DNA of 64,000 bases from CAVQAH01 sp963784195. GTDB taxonomy: Bacteria > Acidobacteriota > Vicinamibacteria > Vicinamibacterales > 2-12-FULL-66-21. The translations under genes were made by a program, and so were the position numbers. This document shows, one piece after another, positions 46,614-55,129 of this stretch (position 1 is its first letter; each line of letters opens with the position of its first letter). The notes under the pieces are model-generated. The model did no database searches. It saw only the letters and a program-made list of their open reading frames with translations, and was not told where the DNA came from. Location: the NCBI GenBank assembly GCA_963784195.1, contig CAWARA010000032.1, forward strand, positions 124,001 to 188,000. Reading direction: 5' to 3'.

Positions 46614-49301
46614 TTATTCCCCTCTGAGTGCAGTGACAGGATCCACGCGCAACGCACGCCAGGCTGGAACGAGGCAGGCGACAAGGGTCAAAACGAGCAG
46701 CAGGACAGCGACCGCCATCAGCGAAAGCGGATCGGATGGCGAGACCTCGAAGAGCAGGCTCCGGGCGAATCTGGCCCCCGCCAGGCTGACGGCGATGCCC
46801 ACGACGATGCCCACAGCGGCGGGCGTCAGGCCTTGACGCAATACCAGGCGCACGACGTCGCGGCCCGCCGCGCCAAGCGCGACGCGCACACCGATCTCAC
46901 GGCGCCGCTGGACTACGAGCTGCGCGAGCACGCCATAGAGCCCGAGCGTCGATACCACCAGCGCCGACACACCGAACACGGACAACAGCGACAGGACCTG
47001 GCGTCGCATGAACACCGCTTCCGACTGCCCCACGATCTGATCCATCGTCCGTAACTGGAACAGCGGGAGCCCCGGATCGATCGATGCAGCAGCGGCACGA
47101 ACGGCGGCCGTTTGCGCGGCCGGGTCATTGCCCGTCCGTACGACGATGCTGAATGCGCCGCCACTGTTCTGGGCAAACGGAAAATAGACGACCGGCATGA
47201 GCTCCTTATCGAGCCCGTCGAACTGCTCGTCGCCAACGACGCCGACGATTTCCCAGCGCGGACGCCCGGTGAAGAACTCGAACACGATCCGCTCGCCGAT
47301 GACATCGCCCCCGCGCGAGAGACGCTCCGCGAAGGTGCGGTTGACGAGGACCACGCGCGGGGACGTGTCCCTGTCGGACGCCGCGAACGCGCGGCCGCGA
47401 ATGAGGGGGATGCCCATCACCTCAGGATAGTTGGCGCTGATCGAACGAATCGCGACGACCCGTGACGGTTCGTCGGCGGCTCCAGCTTCCCCGTCGAAGA
47501 TCACCGAACCGGTGTTGCCGCGTCCCGTCAGCGGCAGCTGATCGATGGTTGCGGCACCGGATGATCCAGGGAGCGCGGCGAGGCGCTCGAGCAGCAGATT
47601 GTGGAACTGACGAACGGGCTCCGGCCCGTTGTATTTGTCGCCCGACAGGTTGACCCGCATCGTCAACAGGTTTCCGGGATTGAAGCCGGGCGACACGTTG
47701 AGCAGCCGCCACATGCTCCTGCCGAGCAAAGCCGCCCCGGTGAGCAGCACGACGGCGAATGCAATCTGGGCGGTGACAAGGGCCACACGCGCCCGTCCCT
47801 GGCCCGAACCGGACCACGTGCGTCCGGAGCTCCTCAACGAATCGGCGGGACTCGTGCGCGCGGCGGCCACGGCCGGGGCGATCCCGACAATCAGGCCGGT
47901 TGCGACCGACAACGACAGGGCGCACAGGACGGCGGCAGGATCGAGGGTCAGTCCGTCGAGATGTGGCAATGACGCGAGAAACGGCCTCGGCACCGTGGTC
48001 ACGAAGACTCGCAAGAGCCAATAACCGGCGGCGGCACCGACAACACCACCCGCGCCGGAGAGCAGGAGACTCTCGGCAAGCAGTTGCCGCACGAGACGCC
48101 ACGACCCGGCGCCGATCGCTGCACGGAGGCCCATCTCGTGGGTCCGGCTGCTCCATCGAGCGATGAGCAGACCCGCCACACTGGCACAGGCAGCAACCAG
48201 CACGAGCCCGACCGCCGCGAGGATTACGAGCAATGCGGGCCGGACATTTCCGACGATCCGTTCCCGAAGCGGACCGAAGCGTACGATCGCGCCCGCGTGC
48301 CATCTCGGATCCTCAGCTGACAGCCCGCGCGCGAAGGTGTCGAGATCGGCTTGCGCCTGCCCGGTGGTCGTGCCGGGTGCGAGCCTGCCAATCGCATCGA
48401 GCCAGTGCCAATAGCGCCGCTCTACCTGCTGACGTGATGGCACCAGCGGGAGCCACAACTCGGTCAGCCCGCGGAGTGGAAACTCGAAGGCCTCCGGCAG
48501 CACACCGATCACGGTGTGCGCCTCGGTGTTGAGCGAGATGCTGCGGCCGACAATCGACGCATCGCCGCCGAATCGGCGCTGCCACGCGCCGTGTCCCAGG
48601 ATCACGACGCGCTCGCCGCCCGGGCTGATATGCGAACGATCGAAGGTGCGGCCGAGGATTGGCTGAACGCCAAGCGTCTCGAAGAACCCGTCTGTCACTT
48701 CACTGATTGGAACCCGCTCAGCCGATCCGGATGCGGTGAGCGTCCGGCTGCCTCCTGAGAAACCAGCGACGCTTGAAAAGGCTCGGCTCTTCTCGCGCAA
48801 GTCGAGGAAGTCCTGCCAGGACATGGCGCCAGGTTGATCCTGGCGGCTTCGATCGACTTCGTAGACGTGAAACAGTCTGTCCGGATCCGCATATGGCAAT
48901 GGCCGCAGCAAAACCGCGTAGGCAATCGTCGCCACGGCGGTGGTTACCGCCACGCCGAGCGCGTGGGTCACGACGGTGAGGAGGGCGAACCCGGGCTGCC
49001 GTGCAAACAAACGAACCGCATAGCGAAGATCGCCGGCAAGCTCCGGCCACACATGACTGGTCGCGCGCGGTTCGCTTGGCGCCGCAGCGCGAGCCGATGA
49101 ACGTCGTCGAAGCCGCAGGGCCGAGGGAACAGACAGGAGCGACTGTCGCCAATACCAGAACGCGGCCCGCCGGGTCCCGACGAGCGCAACGATCGTCCGG
49201 CGATACTCCTCGTCGAGATCGCCGATCACAACGTCCCGATGGGCGGGCGGCAACACACGCGACAGAATGGCGCGGGCCAACCGCGGCGGGTGCGGATTCA
49301 T
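46614..49301 (-). CDS. ADOP-type ABC permease with N-terminal prefix domain
   Basis: 895 residues from ATG at 49301, which overlaps the PadR stop (ATGA). The first roughly 75 residues (PPRLARAILSRVLPPAHRD, DLDEEYRR, FWYWRQSLLSVPSAL) are the cytoplasmic prefix domain seen in a subset of acidobacterial permeases. Two MacB-core/FtsX units follow, with SSRTHEMGLRAAIGAGSW and VVQRRREIGVRVALGAAG, ending VDPVTALRGE. The PadR-ADOP pairing is the standard acidobacterial arrangement, in which the regulator controls permease expression. Substrate unknown. Confidence 0.94.
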   Translation of the reverse strand: MNPHPPRLARAILSRVLPPAHRDVVIGDLDEEYRRTIVALVGTRRAAFWYWRQSLLSVPSALRLRRRSSARAAAPSEPRATSHVWPELAGDLRYAVRLFARQPGFALLTVVTHALGVAVTTAVATIAYAVLLRPLPYADPDRLFHVYEVDRSRQDQPGAMSWQDFLDLREKSRAFSSVAGFSGGSRTLTASGSAERVPISEVTDGFFETLGVQPILGRTFDRSHISPGGERVVILGHGAWQRRFGGDASIVGRSISLNTEAHTVIGVLPEAFEFPLRGLTELWLPLVPSRQQVERRYWHWLDAIGRLAPGTTTGQAQADLDTFARGLSAEDPRWHAGAIVRFGPLRERIVGNVRPALLVILAAVGLVLVAACASVAGLLIARWSSRTHEMGLRAAIGAGSWRLVRQLLAESLLLSGAGGVVGAAAGYWLLRVFVTTVPRPFLASLPHLDGLTLDPAAVLCALSLSVATGLIVGIAPAVAAARTSPADSLRSSGRTWSGSGQGRARVALVTAQIAFAVVLLTGAALLGRSMWRLLNVSPGFNPGNLLTMRVNLSGDKYNGPEPVRQFHNLLLERLAALPGSSGAATIDQLPLTGRGNTGSVIFDGEAGAADEPSRVVAIRSISANYPEVMGIPLIRGRAFAASDRDTSPRVVLVNRTFAERLSRGGDVIGERIVFEFFTGRPRWEIVGVVGDEQFDGLDKELMPVVYFPFAQNSGGAFSIVVRTGNDPAAQTAAVRAAAASIDPGLPLFQLRTMDQIVGQSEAVFMRRQVLSLLSVFGVSALVVSTLGLYGVLAQLVVQRRREIGVRVALGAAGRDVVRLVLRQGLTPAAVGIVVGIAVSLAGARFARSLLFEVSPSDPLSLMAVAVLLLVLTLVACLVPAWRALRVDPVTALRGE

Positions 49302-49636
49302 GCTTTTCGCGTCCCTCTGAGCCGGATTCCAGCCCACATCCTCGCTTGCATCTCGCGCGCCGCTTCGAGCGCCGCCGTTCCTGAGGTGGTGATGCTGAAG
49401 AACCGCTTCGCCCTGCCGCTCCGCTCGACCGAGGGCGACCCTTCGCGTGCGCGGAGGTAGCCCTTCCCCTCCAATCGATCGAGCGTGACGTAGGTCGCGC
49501 CGATGGTCACCTGGCGCCCGCTGCGTGCTTCGATCTCGCGCCGGATGTTCGTGCCGTAGGCCTCGTCACCAAGCCTGATCACCGCGAGCATGACGACCTG
49601 CTCGAATTCGCCAAGGTAGCTGACGCGTCCGGACAT
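49298..49636 (-). CDS. PadR family transcriptional regulator
   Basis: 112 residues. Winged helix typical of PadR: LGEFEQVVMLAVIRLGDEAYG then TNIRREIEARSGRQVTIGAT and YVTLDRLEGKGYLRAREG. Short C-terminal helix for dimerisation. The gene is translationally coupled (ATGA) to the ADOP permease and has an operator-like dyad 10 bases upstream of its start, so it probably represses its own operon and responds to the cargo of the transporter. Confidence 0.94.
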   Translation of the reverse strand: MSGRVSYLGEFEQVVMLAVIRLGDEAYGTNIRREIEARSGRQVTIGATYVTLDRLEGKGYLRAREGSPSVERSGRAKRFFSITTSGTAALEAAREMQARMWAGIRLRGTRKA

Positions 49637-49645
49637 GACTGCATG

Positions 49646-49671
49646 TTCTACAAAATAGAAATCTGTGTCAA
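49646..49671 (-). promoter_or_regulatory. Promoter and PadR operator
   Basis: Dyad TTCTA-CAAAA-TAGAA (49646-49660) just upstream of padR. On the minus strand TTGACA (49671-49666) is a full -35 match; the dyad falls over the expected -10 and start region, the usual place for a PadR repressor site. Confidence 0.55.
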
Positions 49672-49672
49672 G

Positions 49673-49715
49673 CGTTCATACGGGGGTTCACGACGGGGGT
49701 TCATACGAGTGTTCA
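49673..49715. repeat. Direct repeats of GGGTTCAYACGA type (12-bp)
   Basis: Three to four degenerate units around GGGGGTTCA with CGACG or TACGA tails, in the gap between the Fpg-like gene and padR. Same unit as the array at 62554-62611, about 13 kb away. Confidence 0.7.
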
Positions 49716-49722
49716 ACACCGC

Positions 49723-50628
49723 TCATCGCAGCTTGCGGCGGCGTTCTTCCAGCTCGTCGAGCGTACGGGGCCAATCGTCCTTCAGCAATCGCGACAACGC
49801 CCGGTCCGAGAGGAGGCGGCCTTCGGTCTGGCAGCGGCTGCAGTAGTTCGCTTCGTTCCGGGCGTAGACGATCCGCTGCACTGGCGCGCCGCAGACCGGG
49901 CAGGGTTGCCCGTAGCGGCCGTGGACGGCCATGTCCTTGCGAAAGGCGGTGACTTTTTCCGGGAACTGGTCTGCCGATTCTGCAGACAGCCGGTCGATCC
50001 ACATCGTGAGGACCTCGCGCGTCGCGTGATACAAGCGCGAGATCTCGCTGTCGGTCAGTGCCGACGTCAGCTTCATTGGCGACAGCCGGGCGGCGTGGAG
50101 GATCTCGTCGGAATACGCGTTGCCGATTCCGCTGAAGATGTGGGGGTCGGTCAGCGATCGCTTCAACGTGTGATTCTCCTGTCGCAGTCGCGCTGCGAAG
50201 GATGGCTCGTCGGCGGTCAGCACCTCGAGGCCCTGCGGATCGTACGCCGCGAGCGACGCTTCACCGCGGACGATATGAATCGAGGCTTGACGTTTGGATC
50301 CAGCTTCGGTCAGCAGCAGGGTCCCGTTCGGGAAATCGAAGGCAGCCAACCCGATCTTTCCGGGAATCGCCGCGCCGGCCTCGCGCCATCGGAACCTGCC
50401 GGCGATCATCAGATGGACGACGACGAAGAGGTCCTCGTCGAAGGCAAAGACAATCCGCTTGCCCAGGCGGCGAAAACCCCGGACGTGGCGGCCGGCGAGG
50501 TCGCTCGGACCAGGCTCGATTGTGCGGATGATGAACGGATTGCCCAGGCGGATCCGCTCCAGCCTCTGTCCCACCAGCCGCGTCGACAGGGCGTCTATGT
50601 ATACGGCTACGTCCGGCAGCTCAGGCAC
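49723..50628 (-). CDS. Fpg/Nei family DNA glycosylase
   Basis: About 301 residues from GTG at 50628, chosen because it places Pro2-Glu3 (PELPDVAVY) at the N-terminus, as required for the Schiff-base chemistry of this family. The helix-two-turn-helix and zinc finger are intact: CPVCGAPVQRIVYARNEANY then CSRCQTEGRLL. Acts in base-excision repair of oxidised bases with AP-lyase activity; substrate range is uncertain because it differs from canonical MutM in the lesion loop region. Its 5' region overlaps nothing, but the GtrA fusion starts divergently 65 bases away. Confidence 0.92.
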   Translation of the reverse strand: MPELPDVAVYIDALSTRLVGQRLERIRLGNPFIIRTIEPGPSDLAGRHVRGFRRLGKRIVFAFDEDLFVVVHLMIAGRFRWREAGAAIPGKIGLAAFDFPNGTLLLTEAGSKRQASIHIVRGEASLAAYDPQGLEVLTADEPSFAARLRQENHTLKRSLTDPHIFSGIGNAYSDEILHAARLSPMKLTSALTDSEISRLYHATREVLTMWIDRLSAESADQFPEKVTAFRKDMAVHGRYGQPCPVCGAPVQRIVYARNEANYCSRCQTEGRLLSDRALSRLLKDDWPRTLDELEERRRKLR

Positions 50629-50692
50629 GTCAGAAAATCCCGCCAAAGACTGTATATGAACCTCCCGCCGTTTCTTTTTCGCCTTACGGAAT

Positions 50693-51911
50693 ATGGGGGC
50701 GTCCACGTACCCGGCTCGGCGCTGGCTCTTGTTCAATGGCGTAGGGATTCTCGGTTTCGTGGTCCAGCTGGGGGTCCTGACGGGCCTGATTCGACTGCTG
50801 GACGTCCACTATCTGGTTGCCACGGTCGTTGCGGTGGAAGCGGCAATCCTTCACAATTTCTTCTGGCACCAGCGTCACACGTGGCGCGATCGGCCGAGCG
50901 CAGGGGCGTCGACGAGGCGGCGGCTGGCCCGTTTTCACCTGCTGAACGGCACCGTGTCGCTCGCGGGTAACGCACTGGTCATGCTGCTTCTGACCGGCAG
51001 CCTGGGCGTCGATCCCCTTCGCGCCAACGTGGTCGCGGTGCTCGCCTGCTCGATCGTGAACTTCTTCGGGAGTGAAATGCTCGTGTTCAGAACGGCGGCG
51101 GTGGTGCTTGCGCTGGTCCTGACGCCTGCCGCGGTCAGCCGTCCGCACGCGTCGGATACCTACGTGGCGGCCGAACTGCAGCCGAAGACGCTGGCCGCAT
51201 GGGAGGCGTACCAGCGCCAGGTTGACGACCGCTATCGCAAGGACGGGACGTTCGCGCACGACGCTTTCGGACGCGACAAGAACTGGCGTGAGGTGGCGCG
51301 CGGCGGCGCCATTGCGATGTTCGAGGCCGACAGGCCGCTGCCTGGCGGACAGACAGTCGAGGTGCCGGACGGCACCATCAATCACTGGGTCGGCGCGGTA
51401 TTCATTCCAGGCGCCACGCTGGCGGACGTACTGCAGGACCTCAAGCAGAATGCGGGCAAGGAATCACAGTCTGTACGAGGATGTGATTGCCTCAAAGCTG
51501 ATCGAGCGGAGCGGCGACCGGGTGCGGATCTTCCTGAAGCTTCGCCGCGAAAGCGCCCTCGTCACCGTCCATTACAACACCGAGCACGACGTCGTCTATC
51601 GATCGATCGACGCGACCCACGCATCGAGCCGCAGCACGGCCACCAGGATTGCGGAGGTCGCGAACGTCGGCACACCGACCGAGCACGAGAAGAAGCCGGG
51701 CGATGACTATGGTTTCTTGTGGCGCCTGAATGCGTATTGGCGTTACGAGCAGGTGCCCGGAGGCGTGCTGATTGAATGCGAGTCGATCAGCCTGAGCCGC
51801 GGCATTCCCTTCGCCCTTCGCCTGTTCGTGACGAGATCGGTCAAAGGCATCGCACGCGAGTCGCTCGAGAAAACGCTCCGCGGCCTGCGCGCCACGCTCA
51901 CATCTTCTTGA
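50693..51911 (+). CDS. GtrA-like membrane protein fused to a periplasmic domain (frameshifted)
   Basis: About 405 residues after repair. Residues 1-130 are a GtrA-type four-helix domain (LLFNGVGILGFVVQLGVLT, LHNFFWHQRHTWRD, CSIVNFFGSEMLVF), as in flippase-like proteins of polyprenyl-linked sugars. A fifth hydrophobic segment (TAAVVLALVLTPAAVSRPHA), which would also read as a signal peptide, leads into a soluble domain containing KTLAAWEAYQRQVDDRY and INHWVGAVFIPGATL. The frame breaks near 51461-51468 (QNAGKE to SLYEDVIASKLIERS); removing one base joins them and the span is 3n+1. Possibly two former genes joined; in many genomes GtrA proteins are stand-alone. Confidence 0.78.
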
Positions 51912-51944
51912 TCTCTCCGCGCGCTACCGCGCGATCCTGCTGTC

Positions 51945-52421
51945 CTATTTGAAAAGATCGTCGAAGGCCTTTCGGGCGCTCGGCGAGGACGACCCCGACG
52001 ATCCCGAAGACGACGACCCCGGGGGGCCCGAGGAAGACTTCGTTTCACGCTCGATCGTCGTGCGCGGCTCGAAGAAGGTGCAGGAGTTTCGTGCGTCCTT
52101 CGGGGAGATGCGCGCCGGTATCGGCTTCTGACATTCGAACGCGGCGCTGGTATCGAAGTTCACGCACTGCGCGCAGGTATGGAGGGCCACCCCGCATCGA
52201 CTGCACGTGCCCTCAGCACTCCAGGCGCCGGCAACCGTCAGCTCGTGCCCACACGCCTTGCACCGCACCACCTCGCGGAAGCCAGGCATGTTGAACGTCT
52301 TCGGCGCCACCGGCGGCTGCCCCCGCGGCGTATATTCGCGCTTCTCCTGAGGCTTGTTCTCACGGCGCGGCTCGCGCTGACTATCCTGGTAGCCGCGTTG
52401 CCGGTATTTGCGGTCAGACAT
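51945..52421 (-). CDS. Zinc-ribbon protein, unknown function
   Basis: 158 residues. The N-terminal third is polar and charged (YRQRGYQDSQREPRRENKP). The centre has a double-ribbon pattern CKACGHEL, CSRCGVALHTCAQC and FECQKP. The C-terminus is Ser/Gly/Pro-rich and ends ARKAFDDLFK. Such layouts occur in nucleic-acid-associated proteins; no function can be given. Its start faces the structured element at 52497-52810. Confidence 0.8.
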   Translation of the reverse strand: MSDRKYRQRGYQDSQREPRRENKPQEKREYTPRGQPPVAPKTFNMPGFREVVRCKACGHELTVAGAWSAEGTCSRCGVALHTCAQCVNFDTSAAFECQKPIPARISPKDARNSCTFFEPRTTIERETKSSSGPPGSSSSGSSGSSSPSARKAFDDLFK

Positions 52422-52496
52422 GGGCGGACTTCCGGCCGGCCCGAAGCGCCTCGCCGGAGACGGGCCGATTATACGGCCAATTCATGCTGCAGGAAA

Positions 52497-52810
52497 ACGG
52501 AGGGGACGGAGGGAACGGAACGAGCTTCAAAAACGGAGACACGGAGGAACGGAGGCGAACGGAATGGAACGCCGGCAAACGACGCGGTGCAGCCGATGCC
52601 GCCGCGCGTGCGCGGCGGGCGATCAACCGACGCCCCGTGGGCACAAGCTGCGTGTGGCGGGTCCGCAGCTTGCGCCCGCGGGGCGTCGGTTGATCGCTCG
52701 GCCCGGCCGATGGCCGGGCCGGCATCGGCTCTGAACGCTGAATTTCAGTGAGACTCCGTGTCTCCGCGTCTCCGAGTTAAAGCTTGTTCCGTTTCCTCCG
52801 TCCCCTCCGT
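52497..52810. repeat. Four-way-junction element 2 (E2)
   Basis: Structure of about 314 bases in a 495-base divergent gap. P1a pairs 52497-52527 with 52780-52810 (31 bp, both imperfections G.U on the plus strand). P1b pairs 52534-52554 with 52754-52774 (19 of 21). P2 pairs 52591-52600 with 52721-52730 (10 bp). P3 is 52601-52616, P4 pairs 52617-52652 with 52664-52699 (36 positions, one A.C, two wobbles), and P5 is 52700-52720 (9 bp, GAT loop). P2-P5 abut with no unpaired junction base. Same plan as the element at 36227-36509 with unrelated sequence. The outer strands are purine-rich GGACGGAGG-type repeats that continue to about 52850. 52422-52496 and 52851-52916 show no gene. Confidence 0.85.
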
Positions 52811-52916
52811 CCTCCGTCCCCTCCGTCCCCTCCGTCCCCCGCATCCTCCCCACCCGGAACACAGATCGTGCCATTGGCGTATTTACACCCTGAGCGGAGT
52901 TCCCTGAGGAGAAGAC

Positions 52917-53729
52917 ATGCACATTGCTCCAGCCAGGCGGCGGGTTCCGGCCGGGTTCCTCGGTACCGGTACTCCTGGTGGCCGCCGTGGCCGCCCAGGG
53001 ATGCGACATCGTCACTGCCGAACTGCGGCACGCGGAGACGGCGGACTGGCGAAAGACGTATGACCTCCAGCCCGGAGGTCGCGTGGAAATCATCAACGTC
53101 AACGGGAAGATCGAGGTCGAACCCTCCACCGGCAACGCCGTGGAAGTGGTCGCCAGGAAGACGGCCAAAGGGGCGACACCTGAAGCGGCCAAGGAAAACC
53201 TGAACCGCGTCGAAATCGTCGATGCCTCGTCGGCGTCCAGCATCCGCGTCGAAACCAAGGTTCAGCGTGGCGGTGGATGGTTGAATCATGGCGGCGCGAC
53301 GGTCACGTATACGGTCAAGGTTCCAGCCAATGCCGAGCTGAAGTTCGCGACCGTCAACGGCGGCGTGGAGTTGCGCGGCATCAGCGGAACGATTCAAGCC
53401 GAGACCACGAACGGTGGCGTCGTCGCGCGCAACGTCTCCGGGTCGATCAACGCCAGCACGACGAACGGCGGCGTCGATATCGACATCGTCAAACTCGACG
53501 AGCGAGGCGCCAGGCTCGAGTGCACGAACGGCGGGCTGAAGCTGCGGCTCCCGCCGATGCGAAGGCGACGATTTCGGCGAGCATCACGAACGGTGGCATC
53601 GACACCAGCGGTCTCCAGCTGGAGACGCAGGAATCGAGCCGCCGGCGGCTGCAGGCCCGGCTGAACGGCGGCGGGCCGCCCGTCAACATCGAAGGGACGA
53701 ACGGCGGCATTCAAATCGCCGCCCGGTGA
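52917..53729 (+). CDS. DUF4097-like secreted beta-repeat lipoprotein (two frameshifts)
   Basis: About 270 residues after repair. ATG at 52917 has GAGGAG upstream; removing one base near 52955-52965 joins MHIAPARRRVPAGFL to VPVLLVAAVAAQGC, a clean lipoprotein signal with lipobox AAQGC. The body is a right-handed beta repeat in which GGV or NGG recurs (VNGGVELRGISGTIQAETT, NGGVVARNVSGSINASTT, NGGVDIDIVKLDERGARLE), as in DUF4097 adhesin-like proteins. Near 53548-53553 the frame shifts the other way (one base missing): GGLKLRLP then ADAKATISASITNGGIDTS to the stop. Net span is 3n because the two indels cancel. Function unknown; likely an outer-surface or periplasmic repeat protein. Confidence 0.8.
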
Positions 53730-53742
53730 GTCTGCTTCGTGG

Positions 53743-53771
53743 CCGGCGCGCCGAATCAACTGGCGCGCCGG
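53743..53771. terminator. Convergent hairpin, possible bidirectional terminator
   Basis: Perfect 10-bp stem CCGGCGCGCC / GGCGCGCCGG with a 9-base loop, in the 26-base gap between convergent genes and overlapping the topoisomerase stop codon. No T tract follows, so intrinsic termination is only possible. Confidence 0.45.
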
Positions 53772-54807
53772 TCGGTCGCAGCTCGCAGACGCCGCTGCAG
53801 CATCGCCAGTACCGGCTGCCTCCGGCTCCGAGAGGGCGCCAATCCGCCGCGTCACGCGCGCTCGCGCCTTGACGAGCGAGCCATCCATGAACGCCTCGAA
53901 GACCGCCGGGTGGATATAGCACTTGCGGCACACGGCCTTCGTGTTGCCAAGCCGCTTCGCCACCGATTCCACAGCGCTGACGATCTGCTTCTTCGCCTCG
54001 GATTCCGTCTGAAATCGTTCGAGATCGCGCAGCAGTTCGGTCGCCAGTACCGTGCCCGCCCAGGTTCGAAAATCCTTGGATGAATAATCGTCCCCGCTGA
54101 CCGAGCGGAGGTAGGCGTTGACGTCAGCGGATTCGATCGTCTGCCGTCCGCCTTCATCGTCGATGTACTGAAACAGGTCGTAGCCAGGCAGGTCGCGGCA
54201 CTGCTTGACGATCCGCGCCAGGCGTCTGTCGTCGAGCGCGATCTCGTGCTCGACACCGCTCTTGCCTTTGAACGTGAACTGGACGCGACGGCCGTTCACT
54301 TCGACGTGCGTGTTGCGCAAGGTCGTCAACCCGTAAGACCGATTCTGTTTCGCGTACTCGTCGTTGCCGACGCGAATCAGCGTCTTCTCGAGCAACTGCA
54401 CGACCGTCGCGAGGACTTTCTCGCGCGGCAGGCCGACCCTGCCGAGATCTTCGGCAGTCTGCTGCCGAATTGCGGGAAGCTTCTGCGCGAACCCGATGAG
54501 TCGATCGTCACTTGGTCTCGTCGCGCACCTGGCGCCAGCGCGGGTGATAGCGGTGCTGCTTTCGGCCTCGCGCGTCGCGACCAGTCGCCTGCAGGTGTCC
54601 GCGCAGATCTGTGCAGATCCACACGTCCGTCCACGCTGGCGGGATCACGATCTTGCGGATGCGCTCGAGACTCGCGGCGTCGCGAACCACCTTGCCCTCG
54701 GCGGTCAGGTAAACGAACTTCGAGCCCTTGCGCGTGCGCCGCAACCCCGGCTTCGCATCGGTCGTGTAGCGAAGACCGGCCGCCTGAGCTGACTCCACGG
54801 CTTGCAC
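53756..54807 (-). CDS. DNA topoisomerase IB, poxvirus type (two frameshifts)
   Basis: About 350 residues after repair; GTG at 54807 or 54798 is the likely start, just before ESAQAAGLRYTTDAKPGL. Family motifs: IRKIVIPPAWTDVWIC, GRKQHRYHPRWRQVRDETK, VGNDEYAKQNRSYGLTTLRN (catalytic Arg region) and the catalytic Tyr in AVCRKCYIHPAVFEAF. First break near 54507-54511: DETK ends at TGA, the rest continues YDRLIGFAQKLPAIRQQ if one base is removed. Second near 53812-53815: removing one G gives EPEAAVLAMLQRRLRAATDR, then the stop. The span is 3n+2, matching two extra bases. The enzyme relaxes supercoils by single-strand cleavage. Divergent from a zinc-ribbon gene. Confidence 0.88.
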
Positions 54808-54848
54808 GGCGGCCGCGCGAGCCTGTGATAGAGTTTCCGGGAACGGGA

Positions 54849-55100
54849 ATGCGTTGTCCGTCTTGCGGCTCCTCTTACTTCCTACCCTCACGCGCAAGGA
54901 ACCTCCTCGACCGCCTGCGCGAGCAACTGAGTAACCGGGTTCTCTACCGGTGCCAGAAGTGCGAGCAGCGGCTTTGGGTGGACGAGGATGCCCTGCCGGA
55001 CGACGAGGACGATCGTCCGGAGGACGACGACGAGCATCAGGCTCAGTGGGACTACGTTTCTTCCCCCGACGACGCTGATGTTGAGAAGCCGCCCTCATAG
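54849..55100 (+). CDS. Small zinc-ribbon protein with acidic tail
   Basis: 83 residues from ATG at 54849. Two CxxC pairs (MRCPSCGSSYF and YRCQKCEQRLWVDE) form a zinc ribbon; the tail is very acidic (DDEDDRPEDDDE). No function known. Divergent from topoisomerase IB with about 40 bases between starts, so the two share a promoter region. Confidence 0.75.
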   Translation: MRCPSCGSSYFLPSRARNLLDRLREQLSNRVLYRCQKCEQRLWVDEDALPDDEDDRPEDDDEHQAQWDYVSSPDDADVEKPPS

Positions 55101-55129
55101 GCGGCTGGTCGGTGCAAACAGCGCGCCGC

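Noticed and set aside
52497..52810. Insertion sequence or group II intron remnant
   Set aside because: No transposase or reverse-transcriptase reading frame, no recognisable target duplication, and no domain V-like motif.
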